In this document: positions 9,768-18,670 of the stretch, piece after piece
Layout of the letters: every line of letters starts with the position of its first letter
How positions within the stretch are numbered: the first letter of the stretch is position 1
Assembly: GCA_963710815.1 (NCBI GenBank)
Contig: CAVQCA010000154.1
Span: 1 to 64,000 of the forward strand
From: CAVQCA01 sp963710815
Lineage (GTDB): Bacteria > Pseudomonadota > Gammaproteobacteria > UBA9214
Reading direction: 5' to 3'
Length of the DNA stretch: 64,000 nt
Position numbers and translations under genes: made by a program
The notes under the pieces: generated by a model
What the model was told of the DNA's origin: nothing
Seen by the model: the letters and a program-made list of their open reading frames with translations, nothing else
Database searches by the model: none

Positions 9768-10685
9768 ATGACTGTTATCATGCTACCGCATATGCCAATC
9801 GCACGTGCAGCCATTTTTGGACTACTCGTACTCGTCATGTCGAATCAGGCCCCGGCCGACGTCACGAGTTCCTACCCCTCCCTCTGGCAAAGCACCAATC
9901 ACAATTTGCAGCGCCAGCTCGACAAGACGCTGACCCGACTCGGCCTCGACAAGGCCGTGCACGACAGGAAACTGAGCGTTGCGCTGGTGGATATCACCCG
10001 TCTGGACAAACCGCGCGTGGCGTCGGTCAACGGCAATGAAATGCTATATGCCGCCAGCCTCCCCAAGATCGCCATCCTGCTGGGTGCGTTTGTGGAGATC
10101 GAAGATGGCGAGATGAAGCTGAATCAGGACACCCGCGACTCGCTCACCCGGATGATCCGGGTATCATCGAATAAAGACGCCACCCGCATGCTGAATCGCG
10201 TCGGAAAAAACCGTTTGCTGAGCATACTGCAATCCAGAAAATTTCACCTTTACGATCCCAGGGTCAACGGCGGTCTCTGGGTCGGGAAGGAGTACGGCAA
10301 ATCAGCCGCCTATCAGCGTGATCCCCTGCATAATCTCTCTCACGGCGCGACCGCCATGCAGACCGCGAGATTCTACTATATGCTGGAAACCGGACGGCTG
10401 GTGGGTCCCAGGCTGACACGCGAGATGAAGGACATACTCGGGCACCCCGGCATCCATCACAAGTTTGTAAAGGGCCTCGCCGATTATCCGGATGTAAAGA
10501 TCTATCGCAAATCGGGAACCTGGCGAGAATGGCATGCCGACAGCGCCATCGTTGAGGCGCAGGGGCACAAATACATTATCGTAGCCCTGGCGGATGATCC
10601 CAGAGGCGGCACCTGGCTGAGTCGCCTGATCCAGCCCATACACCAGTTCATGGTACCCACCCGGATGGCGAGTTCCACCCACTGA
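9768..10685 (+). CDS. Exported class A beta-lactamase-like serine hydrolase
   Basis: This 305-residue protein has a signal peptide (MPIARAAIFGLLVLVMS) and the three serine-enzyme motifs: SLPK (S97, K100), SSN (133-135) and KSG (248-250), at spacings close to class A beta-lactamases. I do not see the omega-loop Glu-x-x-Leu-Asn motif that true class A enzymes use for deacylation, so antibiotic hydrolysis is doubtful. It is transcribed divergently from the NTT operon, with 32 bp between start codons. It is the second enzyme of this fold in the cluster. Alternative in-frame ATGs at 9780 and 9792 shorten the signal peptide and may be the real start. Confidence 0.8.
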   Translation: MTVIMLPHMPIARAAIFGLLVLVMSNQAPADVTSSYPSLWQSTNHNLQRQLDKTLTRLGLDKAVHDRKLSVALVDITRLDKPRVASVNGNEMLYAASLPKIAILLGAFVEIEDGEMKLNQDTRDSLTRMIRVSSNKDATRMLNRVGKNRLLSILQSRKFHLYDPRVNGGLWVGKEYGKSAAYQRDPLHNLSHGATAMQTARFYYMLETGRLVGPRLTREMKDILGHPGIHHKFVKGLADYPDVKIYRKSGTWREWHADSAIVEAQGHKYIIVALADDPRGGTWLSRLIQPIHQFMVPTRMASSTH

Positions 10686-10740
10686 AGTTCCCGAAGCTCC
10701 GCCAGCGCCGGACACGGCTCTCCTCACGCGGTTTTCGCCG

Positions 10741-10790
10741 CCGCACGATACGTACAGGAGTTATGGATATTCATAACCCGTCCTGTGCGG
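10741..10790. promoter_or_regulatory. Compound inverted repeat upstream of the acid phosphatase gene
   Basis: CCGCAC, ACAGGA and GTTATG on the left are matched in reverse by CATAAC, TCCTGT and GTGCGG on the right, around a GATATT centre. This makes a 50 bp interrupted palindrome. No T-run follows, so an operator or leader hairpin is more likely than a terminator. The rest of 10686-10942 shows no convincing gene. Confidence 0.4.
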
Positions 10791-10942
10791 TCTCCCGTTC
10801 GCGTGCCCGGAACTTTGCGATGACTATTCCCCCCTGTAAACTCTGCGCTGGCTATCGCTGCATCGTTGTCTCCCGGTCGCCGGCGGGAGAATCGCCAGTG
10901 ACGTGGTCGCGAGAGCATCCCGGATGCCCGAGGTTCAGTGTT

Positions 10943-11860
10943 ATGTCGCCTGTTATGCCTGCCTGCCGCTTTCCTGTCCGCTGCACGGCCTGGAATGATC
11001 TCCTTCCCCTGTTCAGCCCGCGGGACAGCGCCAAGAGGTCCCGCGATCGCCGTTATTGCCTGGCAGCGGCGCTGTTGCTCTGCATCACCCTGGCGGGATG
11101 TGCGGAACCGGGAGTGGAACAGAACACGCATGAAATGCTGAACGCCACGCTCTGGCGGCAAACCTCGGCCGAATACCGGGCCATTGCCGAGCAGACCTAT
11201 CGTCTGGCGCATGCAAATCTCGATCTGGCGCTGGCGGACCCGGGCTGGACCGCCGCCCTGGAGCAGACCGGGGATGCTGCTGGCCTGCCTCCCGCAATCA
11301 TTGTCGACCTCGACGAGACGATCCTCGATGACACCGGCTATGAAGTCCGCGTTATCCGGGATCTGGAAAGCTATACGCCGGAGAGTTTTGCCGAGTGGTG
11401 CCGTGAGGTGAACGCCCCCGCCATCCCGGGCGCCCGGGAGTTTCTCGACTATGCGGATGCTCATGGAGTCACCGTTTTTTACTACAGTGCGCGCAAAGCG
11501 GCACTGCGTGAATGCACCACCAGGAACCTGCGGGAACTCCACCTGCCCTTCCCCGACGACACGCGGCTGTTGCTGACCGATGGAGAAAGCAAGTCGGACC
11601 ACCGTGCCAGTATTGCCCGACACTATCGTATCCTGCTCCTGGTAGGCGATAACCTGGAGGATTTCATGGCCGGTTCCAAAGCCGACCCCTCCGTCCGCCG
11701 CACGCAGGCCGGGCGTTACGCGCAGCGCTGGGGCCGTGAATGGATCATTCTGCCCAATCCCATGTACGGGCAATGGGAAGCCGCAAGCTACGGGTTCGAT
11801 TCCCGATTGTCGAGACCGGAGCAGTTGAAGCGGAAGCTTCTCATGCTGCAGGAGCAGTGA
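10943..11860 (+). CDS. HAD-family acid phosphatase lipoprotein, e(P4)/5'-nucleotidase type
   Basis: The segment AALLLCITLAGC is a signal peptide ending in a lipobox, and IIVDLDETILD is the DxDxT motif of class B/C acid phosphatases. A later LLLVGDNLEDF supplies the acidic metal ligands. Relatives such as Haemophilus e(P4) are outer-membrane lipoproteins that remove phosphate from nucleotides and NMN. The start is uncertain. In-frame ATGs at 10943 and 10955 leave an unusually long leader before the lipid cysteine (codon at 11099); a non-ATG start nearer the signal peptide, such as CTG at 11009, is possible. Next to two nucleotide carriers it may recover nucleosides from exported nucleotides, but that is inference. 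Confidence 0.75.
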   Translation: MSPVMPACRFPVRCTAWNDLLPLFSPRDSAKRSRDRRYCLAAALLLCITLAGCAEPGVEQNTHEMLNATLWRQTSAEYRAIAEQTYRLAHANLDLALADPGWTAALEQTGDAAGLPPAIIVDLDETILDDTGYEVRVIRDLESYTPESFAEWCREVNAPAIPGAREFLDYADAHGVTVFYYSARKAALRECTTRNLRELHLPFPDDTRLLLTDGESKSDHRASIARHYRILLLVGDNLEDFMAGSKADPSVRRTQAGRYAQRWGREWIILPNPMYGQWEAASYGFDSRLSRPEQLKRKLLMLQEQ

Positions 11861-11924
11861 TGGTATACAAGACCGTTATCTCAACGGCAGTGTCAATACA
11901 CGATTCGTATCAAGGAGTCATTCG

Positions 11925-12836
11925 ATGATCCGCAGCTGCAAGTATCTCTTCCCCGCGCTCGTGTTTACCCTGGGCGTCCTTGCGGCCCTGCCGGCCGGCG
12001 CCGTGCCGACGACCGGGCAACTGGCCAACATGGCCTATATGGGCATCTATGAAAAGCCGGTGACCTTGAAAAACGGCCGCTGGGAGGGCAAACCCTTCAT
12101 GGCAGGCGGCAGCTCCCGTCCCGCCGTCAGACTGGTCAAGGATTTCATGCTGACCGGCGACCTCGATAACGATGGCAGTGATGAGGCCGTCGTCCTGCTC
12201 CGGGAGAGTTCCGGCGGTTCGGGCAGCTATAATTACATCGCCGTGGTGGGAATGCTTAACGGGAAACCCTTCAATCTGGGTACGGCCCTGATCGGCGACC
12301 GCATCCAGGTGCGTGACGGCCGCATCGACGGCAACAGGATCGAACTCGACGTAGTGGAGTCTGGACCCCGGGACGCCTCCTGCTGTCCCTCGCAAAAAGC
12401 CACGCGCTCCTGGACACTCGATGCGACGGGCCTGCATGTCAATGCCCCGCGTAACACCGGCACACTGTCTCTGGCCGATCTCGCGGGTCCGGAATGGGTG
12501 CTGAGCCGCTTTAACCAGGACGAGCCGCTGGCGGCACAGCCTGAAATCACGCTGGTCTTTGACGGCAATCGCATTTCCGGCAAGAGCGCCTGCAATCGTT
12601 ATTTTGCCGGTGTAAAACCGGCCAGTGAACTGCCCGACGAGATCAGGGTGAGCGGGATCGGCAGCACCCGCATGGCCTGCCCGGACGAGGTCATGGCGCT
12701 GGAAACCCGCTACCTGGAGGCGCTTGCGGATGTCACACGTTTCAACTTCGTGGCCGGCAAGCTCGCACTCACCTGGAAGAAGGATGGTGCGACCCACACC
12801 ATGCTGTTTGTTCCCCGTCAACCGAAGCAGCAATAG
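11925..12836 (+). CDS. Secreted META/HslJ-domain protein with an acidic repeat-like loop
   Basis: This 303-residue protein has a signal peptide cleaved near PAGA. Residues about 60-100 contain GDLDNDGSDEAVVLL, a calcium-binding FG-GAP-like loop. The C-terminal 100 residues fit the META domain (GPEWVLSRF ... EITLVFDGNRISGKSACNRYF), as in HslJ and related secreted proteins. A pair of cysteines (DASCCPSQ) lies between the two parts. The start at 11925 is supported by AAGGAG upstream. Function unknown; META proteins are linked to stress and antibiotic tolerance in some species. Confidence 0.75.
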   Translation: MIRSCKYLFPALVFTLGVLAALPAGAVPTTGQLANMAYMGIYEKPVTLKNGRWEGKPFMAGGSSRPAVRLVKDFMLTGDLDNDGSDEAVVLLRESSGGSGSYNYIAVVGMLNGKPFNLGTALIGDRIQVRDGRIDGNRIELDVVESGPRDASCCPSQKATRSWTLDATGLHVNAPRNTGTLSLADLAGPEWVLSRFNQDEPLAAQPEITLVFDGNRISGKSACNRYFAGVKPASELPDEIRVSGIGSTRMACPDEVMALETRYLEALADVTRFNFVAGKLALTWKKDGATHTMLFVPRQPKQQ

Positions 12837-12869
12837 CGCGCGCAGGGTTGGCCGTCTCGGGCGTGTCGA

Positions 12870-14150
12870 TCACCCGGGGCCGATTGCCTCCCGGCCGCCC
12901 ATGTAGCCCTGCAGAGCGGCAGGAATGCGAATCGAACCGTCGGCCTGCTGATAATTCTCCATGACCGCGACCAGCGTGCGACCGACCGCGAGACCGGAGC
13001 CATTGAGCGTGTGTACCAGTTCCGGCTTGCCGGTTTGCGGATTGCGCCAGCGGGCCTGCATGCGCCGTGCCTGAAAGGCCTCGAAGTTGCTGCACGAGGA
13101 GATCTCGCGGTACTTCTGCTGGCCCGGCAGCCACACCTCGAGATCATAGGTCTTGGCGGCAGAGAATCCGATATCACCGGTGCACAGGGCGACGACGCGG
13201 TAGGGAAGCTCCAGACGCTGCAGGATGCCTTCCGCGTGGCCGGTGAGTGATTCCAGCGCTTCATAGGAGTCTTGCGGACGCACCACCTGCACCAGTTCGA
13301 CCTTCTCAAACTGGTGCTGTCGTATCATGCCGCGGGTGTCCTTGCCGTAGGAACCGGCCTCGGAGCGAAAACACGGCGTATGCGCCACATAACGCCGGGG
13401 CATCGAGTCGTCTTCGATAATCATCCCACGGGCCAGGTTGGTCACCGGCACCTCGGCGGTCGGGATCAGGTAGTACGCCGGCTCGCTGCAGGTCCGGAAC
13501 AGGTCTTCCTCGAACTTGGGCAACTGCCCGGTGCCGCGCAGGCTGTCGGCATTGACCAGATAGGGTACATAGAGCTCGGTGTAACCGTGTTCCCGGGTAT
13601 GGGTGTCGAGCATGAACTGGATCAGCGCCCGGTGCAGGCGCGCCAGCGGTCCCTGAATGACGCTGAATCGAGCCCCGGAAATTTTTGCGGCGTTCTGGAA
13701 ATCGAGCAGGCCGAGCCGCTCGCCGAGATCGACGTGATCCCGGGGCTCGAAATCGAAGCCGGACGGTTCGCCCCAGCGCCTGATTTCCAGATTATCCCCC
13801 TCGCCGCGCCCGTCAGGCACGGAGTCATGCGGGATGTTGGGTATGCCCATCAACAGGTCACCGAGCACCTCCTGCAGACCGGCCAGCGCTTCCTCCGCCG
13901 CCTTGTGCTGACTGCCCAGACCCTCGACCTGCTCGAGTAACGGCCCGATCTCCACCCCCGCGGCACGGGCCTTGCCGATCTCCTTCGAACGCCGGTTGCG
14001 TTGTGCCTGCAGTTCCTGCGCCCTGACCTGCAGGGTCTTGCGCTGCTCCTCGAGTTCCCGCAGGCGGGCGGTATCGAGGACGAAGCCGCGGCGCGCCAGC
14101 GCGGCGGCGACCAGGTCGAGGTCGTTGCGGATGAGTCGGGAGTCAAGCAT
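12870..14150 (-). CDS. serS: Seryl-tRNA synthetase
   Basis: The 426-residue length and order are those of a normal class II SerRS. An N-terminal long coiled-coil arm (LRELEEQRKTLQVRAQELQAQRN and following) binds tRNA-Ser. The catalytic domain carries motif 2 (TPCFRSEAGSYGKDTRG) and motif 3 (GSGLAVGRTLVAVMENYQ). It charges tRNA-Ser and tRNA-Sec in the cytoplasm. It lies downstream of rarA in the same direction, separated by 170 bp with no other gene, as in the E. coli lolA-rarA-serS order. Confidence 0.97.
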   Translation of the reverse strand: MLDSRLIRNDLDLVAAALARRGFVLDTARLRELEEQRKTLQVRAQELQAQRNRRSKEIGKARAAGVEIGPLLEQVEGLGSQHKAAEEALAGLQEVLGDLLMGIPNIPHDSVPDGRGEGDNLEIRRWGEPSGFDFEPRDHVDLGERLGLLDFQNAAKISGARFSVIQGPLARLHRALIQFMLDTHTREHGYTELYVPYLVNADSLRGTGQLPKFEEDLFRTCSEPAYYLIPTAEVPVTNLARGMIIEDDSMPRRYVAHTPCFRSEAGSYGKDTRGMIRQHQFEKVELVQVVRPQDSYEALESLTGHAEGILQRLELPYRVVALCTGDIGFSAAKTYDLEVWLPGQQKYREISSCSNFEAFQARRMQARWRNPQTGKPELVHTLNGSGLAVGRTLVAVMENYQQADGSIRIPAALQGYMGGREAIGPG

Positions 14151-14320
14151 GTTTTCTTCTTCAGTCGTCGGCGGGATGCCCCGGGCGGTCGATCACGGGC
14201 GCAGTCCCGATCGTCCCATGATTCACGGGCGGTTATGGTACACGCAGACCGTATCGCGTGCATCGTTGCCGGGGACGATCGACCCCTCGTCGTACGCCAC
14301 GCCGCCCGGCCCGTTACGCC

Positions 14321-15676
14321 TCATTCCTTGAATTTCCCGTCCAGTTCCCGCAGGTGGGCGAGTTTCTCGGCAATCCGGATTTCCAGTCCGCGATTGACCG
14401 GCCGGTAATAACGCACCGGCGACATGCCCTCGGGAAAGTAATGCTCACCGGCGGCATAGGCCTCCGGTTCGTCATGAGCGTAGCGGTAGGCCTTGCCATA
14501 ACCCAGTTCCTTCATGAGGCGTGTAGGGGCGTTGCGCAGGTGGACGGGCACCTCGAGCGAGCCGGTTTTCCCGACGTCGGACCGGGCGGCGTTATAGGCG
14601 GTGTAGACGGCGTTGCTCTTGGCCGCGCAGGCGAGATAGAGCACCGCCTGCGCCAGCGCCAGTTCGCCTTCCGGGCTGCCCAGCCGCTCCATGACGTCCC
14701 AGGCATCCAGGGCCAGAGCCAGGGCGCGCGGATCGGCGTTGCCGATGTCCTCGGAGGCCATGCGCACCAGGCGGCGGGCGATGTAGAGCGGGTCGCAGCC
14801 GCCATCCAGCATGCGCACCAGCCAGTAGAGGGAAGCATCGGGGGAGGAGCCGCGCACCGACTTGTGCAGGGCCGAGATCTGGTCGTAGAAATCGTCACCG
14901 CCCTTGTCGAAGCGGCGCATCCCGCCGGCGATGACTTCATTCAACACGGCTTCAGGGATGACGCCGTTCGTCTCCGCGAGATCGGCGGCGATCTCGAGCA
15001 GGTTGAGCGCCCGCCGGGCATCACCGTCCGCGGCCTGCGCCAGGCGGTCGCGCAATGCCTCCTCCAGCACCAGCGCACGCTCGCCGAGTCCGTGCTCGCG
15101 GTCCTCGAGTGCGGCATCGACAATGCGGCGCAGGGCATCGGGCTCCAGCCGTTTCAGGGTGTAGGTCCGGGCCCGGGACAGCAACGCACTGTTGAGTTCA
15201 AAAGAGGGATTCTCGGTCGTGGCGCCGATGAAGATGATGGTGCCGTTTTCCACGTAGGGAAGGAAGGCATCCTGCTGCGCCTTGTTGAAGCGGTGCGCCT
15301 CATCGATGAACAGGATGGTCAGGCGTCCTTCCTGGGCGCGTACCCGTGCGGCGGTCTCAACGGCGGCGCGGATATCCTTGACACCGGCCATGACCGCCGA
15401 GAGGATGAGAAACTCGGCGTTGGTCTGCTCCGCGAACAGTTTCGCCAGCGTGGTCTTGCCGGTCCCCGGGGGTCCCCACAGGATCATGGAATGAAGCTGA
15501 CCCTGTTCGATCGCGCGGCGCAGGGGTTTCCCGGGTCCGAGGATATGCGACTGGCCGGTGAAGGCATCCAGCGAGCGCGGCCTCATCCGGTCGGCCAACG
15601 GCCGCCAGGTGTCTGTACCAGGGCCTGTTAACACATGTATGGTCGTCGCGGCGGCGCGGGCCTTGCGCCGGTTCAC
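14321..15676 (-). CDS. rarA: Replication-associated recombination protein A (AAA+ ATPase)
   Basis: RarA/MgsA acts at stalled replication forks. The 451-residue protein carries Walker A (GPPGTGKTTLAKLFA), Walker B (ILFIDEAHRF), sensor (GATTENPSFELN) and the C-terminal tetramerisation region (MKELGYGKAYRYAHDEP). The start is a GTG at 15676, overlapping the lolA stop by one ATGA-like step. A downstream ATG at 15586 would remove conserved N-terminal sequence, so GTG is preferred. The order ftsK-lolA-rarA-serS matches E. coli. Confidence 0.95.
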   Translation of the reverse strand: MNRRKARAAATTIHVLTGPGTDTWRPLADRMRPRSLDAFTGQSHILGPGKPLRRAIEQGQLHSMILWGPPGTGKTTLAKLFAEQTNAEFLILSAVMAGVKDIRAAVETAARVRAQEGRLTILFIDEAHRFNKAQQDAFLPYVENGTIIFIGATTENPSFELNSALLSRARTYTLKRLEPDALRRIVDAALEDREHGLGERALVLEEALRDRLAQAADGDARRALNLLEIAADLAETNGVIPEAVLNEVIAGGMRRFDKGGDDFYDQISALHKSVRGSSPDASLYWLVRMLDGGCDPLYIARRLVRMASEDIGNADPRALALALDAWDVMERLGSPEGELALAQAVLYLACAAKSNAVYTAYNAARSDVGKTGSLEVPVHLRNAPTRLMKELGYGKAYRYAHDEPEAYAAGEHYFPEGMSPVRYYRPVNRGLEIRIAEKLAHLRELDGKFKE

Positions 15677-16311
15677 CCGGGGTCGCCGACGACATCCACA
15701 TCCGGCGGCGGTACGAAGTGGAAAATGCCCTCGCCCACCGGGCCATTGCGCACCAGTTTGCTGAAGGTGAACGTGGTGCTGTTGCCGAATTTGTCCCTGG
15801 CTTCAATGCGCGAGAGCGTGCCTTTCGTAAAGAAGAGGCGGACATCAACGACGTTACTGTCATCGTTCTTCGGCGTAAGCAGGACTTCCTGTTCACCGTC
15901 GGATGCGGGCTGTGCCTGCATCCGGAAGACCTTTTCAAGCGGCTCATTGCCGCTCAGCAGCATGGCGGGCGTGGCACTGAACACCTTGTCCATCGGCTGT
16001 ACGCTGACCTGCGCCAGGTCTTCGTCATAGGACCAGAGGTGCTTTCCATCCGCCACAAGCTGCTGTTTATAGGGTGTCCGGTAATTCCAGCGGAATCTTC
16101 CCGGCCGCAGGATCCAGACGTGGCCGTCGGACTCCTGTTGCACCTCGCCTTTGCTGGTGAGGACCTGCTGGTGGAAATCCGCCTCCAGGGTATGCAGGTC
16201 CGTGAAGAAGGCATGAACGGTATCCATGGCGCTGCCCGCGAGGACCTGCGGACTCGCCAGAAGACAAGCCGCGAGCGCGAGAAAACGCGGCAAATGCCAC
16301 AGTCTGCGCAT
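15673..16311 (-). CDS. lolA: Outer-membrane lipoprotein carrier protein LolA
   Basis: LolA carries lipoproteins through the periplasm from LolCDE to LolB. The 212-residue protein has a signal peptide cleaved after VLAG/SAMD, followed by the family's half-barrel sequence. Recognisable pieces are LEADFHQQVL, GHVWILRPGRFRWNYRTPYKQ and DGKHLWSYDEDLAQV. Its start overlaps the ftsK stop as ATGA and its stop overlaps the rarA GTG, making a tightly coupled three-gene set. Confidence 0.95.
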   Translation of the reverse strand: MRRLWHLPRFLALAACLLASPQVLAGSAMDTVHAFFTDLHTLEADFHQQVLTSKGEVQQESDGHVWILRPGRFRWNYRTPYKQQLVADGKHLWSYDEDLAQVSVQPMDKVFSATPAMLLSGNEPLEKVFRMQAQPASDGEQEVLLTPKNDDSNVVDVRLFFTKGTLSRIEARDKFGNSTTFTFSKLVRNGPVGEGIFHFVPPPDVDVVGDPG

Positions 16312-18617
16312 CAGGCATCAACCGGCGGTGGCGCCAGCACCTCGCGACTGCCGTTGGATTGCGCCGGGCCGACGACCCCGGTTTGCTCCATGTGTTCGAT
16401 CATGCGGGCGGCGCGGTTGTAACCGATCTTGAGGCGGCGCTGCACGCCCGAAATCGAGGCACGCCGGGTTTCGGTCACGATGGACACAGCCTGGTCATAC
16501 AGGGGATCCGACTCCGTGTCATCGCCTCCTCCCTCGTCGCCTGCCAGTCCGGGTACCGCGTCGGAGGATGACTCGAGGATCTCCGTCATGTAATCCGGTT
16601 CGGACCGACCCTTGAGGTGGCCGACCACCTTGTGCACTTCCTGATCGGAGACGAATGCGCCATGCACGCGCACCGGCACGGAAGTCCCGGGCATCATGTA
16701 AAGCATGTCGCCATGTCCGAGCAAGGCCTCGGCGCCCATCTGGTCGAGGATGGTGCGCGAATCCACCTTGGCCGAGACCTGAAAGGCAATGCGGGTCGGG
16801 ATATTGGCCTTGATCAGGCCGGTGATGACATCCACCGAGGGCCGCTGGGTCGCGAGGATCAGGTGTACGCCGGAAGCGCGCGCCTTCTGCGCCAGCCGCG
16901 CGATGAGTTCCTCCACCTTCTTGCCGACGACCATCATCATGTCGGCCAGTTCATCGACGATGATCACGATAAAGGGCAGTGGCTGCAGCACCGGGTGCTC
17001 GGTGCCCTCCAGCATCTCTTCGGGAATGAACAACGGATCGGGGATCGGTTCGCCCGCCTCTTCGGCGTCTTTCACCTTGCGGTTGTAATTGGCGATATTA
17101 CGCACACCCAGCGCCGCCATCAGCTTGTAGCGGCGTTCCATTTCACCGACGCACCAGCGCAAGGCGTTGGCGGCTTCCTTCATGTCGGTCACTACCGGGG
17201 TCAGCAGGTGGGGAATGCCTTCATAGATGGACAACTCGAGCATTTTCGGATCGATCATGATGAGCCGGACGTCTTTCGGCAGCGTCTTGTAGAGCAGGCT
17301 GAGAATCATCGCATTGATGGCGACGGACTTGCCGGAGCCGGTTGTACCGGCAACCAGCAGGTGCGGCATCCGTGCGAGATCGGCCACCACCGGCTGCCCG
17401 CCAATATCCTTGCCCAGGGCCAGCGTCAGCGGCGAGTGCGAGCTGTCGTATTCCTCCGAGCTCAGAATCTCGCTCAGGCTGATGATGTCGCGGTGTTCAT
17501 TGGGTATCTCGAGCCCGATGACCGATTTTCCGGGAATGACCTCCACGATACGCACGCTGATCGCCGACAGCGCGCGCGCGATGTCCTTGGCGAGGTTGGA
17601 CACCTGGCTGACCTTCACCCCGGCGCCCAGATCGAGTTCGAAGCGCGTGATGACCGGACCGGGGTGAACTTCCACCACCTGCACCTCGATGTTGAAATCC
17701 AGCAGCTTCATCTCCACGAGGCGCGACATGGCCTCCAGTGCCGACGGCGAGTACCCCTCCCCCGACGGTCGCGGCGGATCGAGCAATGACAGGGGCGGCA
17801 ACTCGGTATTCGGTGGCGGATCGAACAACGGCACCTGCCGCTCACGCTCCTGGCGTTCACTTCTCTGGACCGGCTTGATCACCGGTTCGATGCGCGGCGG
17901 CTTGCGGTTGGCGGTTTTTTCCTGAATGGTCCGCACGTGCTCCTGGCGCTGCCGCTGCGCCCGCCAGCCGGCGATATATTCCGGCAGCCGACCGGCCATG
18001 GCATAGACATTGTCCGCCGCGAGGAGAAAGTATTTTCCGGTAAAATCCATGACCGAGAGCCAGGACAGACCGGTAAACAGCGTGACCCCGGTGAGAAACA
18101 GGGCCAGCAGGAACAGGTTAGCGCCCACCGGACTGAACAGGCCTGCCAGGCCCGAGCCCACCACACTGCCGAGTACGCCTCCGGCGCCGGCCGGCAATGC
18201 CCCCGAGGACAACCCGAATTCCAGCGCGGCCAGCCCGCAGCCGGCGCCCACCGTCAACAGGAATCCGGACCAGCGAATCGCCAGGATATGCAGATCGATC
18301 CCGCCGCCGGGTGAACGCCCCCTGAAGACCAGCCAGCCGCTGTAGGCGAGCATGACGGGCAGCAGGTAGGCGAGGTAACCGAGGAGGTACAGCAATATGT
18401 CCGCCAGCCAGGCGCCGACCACACCGCCGGAATTGCGAATACCGTGAAGCGTGCCGCTGTGTGACCAGCCCGGATCGAGTGAGTAATAACTGGCCAGGGA
18501 CACTAGCAGATAAATACCCAGCGTGCCGAGTATGAGCAGCGCCGCCTCGCGCAAGCCCCGTGTGACATGATGAGCCAGCCTGCCTTTCTCTTCCTTTTTG
18601 CGTCGTGCCTGAGCCAA
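16311..18617 (-). CDS. ftsK: DNA translocase FtsK
   Basis: FtsK pumps chromosomal DNA through the closing septum and activates XerCD at dif. The 768-residue protein has four to five N-terminal membrane helices (to about residue 190), a short linker, the RecA-like motor with Walker A GTTGSGKSVAINAM (about 428), and the C-terminal gamma winged helix (SISGVQRRLKIGYNRAARM) that reads polar DNA sequences. The linker is far shorter than in E. coli, as is common outside the enterics. It is first of the ftsK-lolA-rarA set. Confidence 0.97.
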   Translation of the reverse strand: MAQARRKKEEKGRLAHHVTRGLREAALLILGTLGIYLLVSLASYYSLDPGWSHSGTLHGIRNSGGVVGAWLADILLYLLGYLAYLLPVMLAYSGWLVFRGRSPGGGIDLHILAIRWSGFLLTVGAGCGLAALEFGLSSGALPAGAGGVLGSVVGSGLAGLFSPVGANLFLLALFLTGVTLFTGLSWLSVMDFTGKYFLLAADNVYAMAGRLPEYIAGWRAQRQRQEHVRTIQEKTANRKPPRIEPVIKPVQRSERQERERQVPLFDPPPNTELPPLSLLDPPRPSGEGYSPSALEAMSRLVEMKLLDFNIEVQVVEVHPGPVITRFELDLGAGVKVSQVSNLAKDIARALSAISVRIVEVIPGKSVIGLEIPNEHRDIISLSEILSSEEYDSSHSPLTLALGKDIGGQPVVADLARMPHLLVAGTTGSGKSVAINAMILSLLYKTLPKDVRLIMIDPKMLELSIYEGIPHLLTPVVTDMKEAANALRWCVGEMERRYKLMAALGVRNIANYNRKVKDAEEAGEPIPDPLFIPEEMLEGTEHPVLQPLPFIVIIVDELADMMMVVGKKVEELIARLAQKARASGVHLILATQRPSVDVITGLIKANIPTRIAFQVSAKVDSRTILDQMGAEALLGHGDMLYMMPGTSVPVRVHGAFVSDQEVHKVVGHLKGRSEPDYMTEILESSSDAVPGLAGDEGGGDDTESDPLYDQAVSIVTETRRASISGVQRRLKIGYNRAARMIEHMEQTGVVGPAQSNGSREVLAPPPVDA

Positions 18618-18670
18618 AATAATCCTCTTTAGTAACTATATGGGCCAATGCGCTAATTTAATTGTCTTTA

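Noticed and set aside
14258..15631. Plus-strand open frame of 457 codons
   Set aside because: Antisense to rarA, which has all AAA+ motifs.
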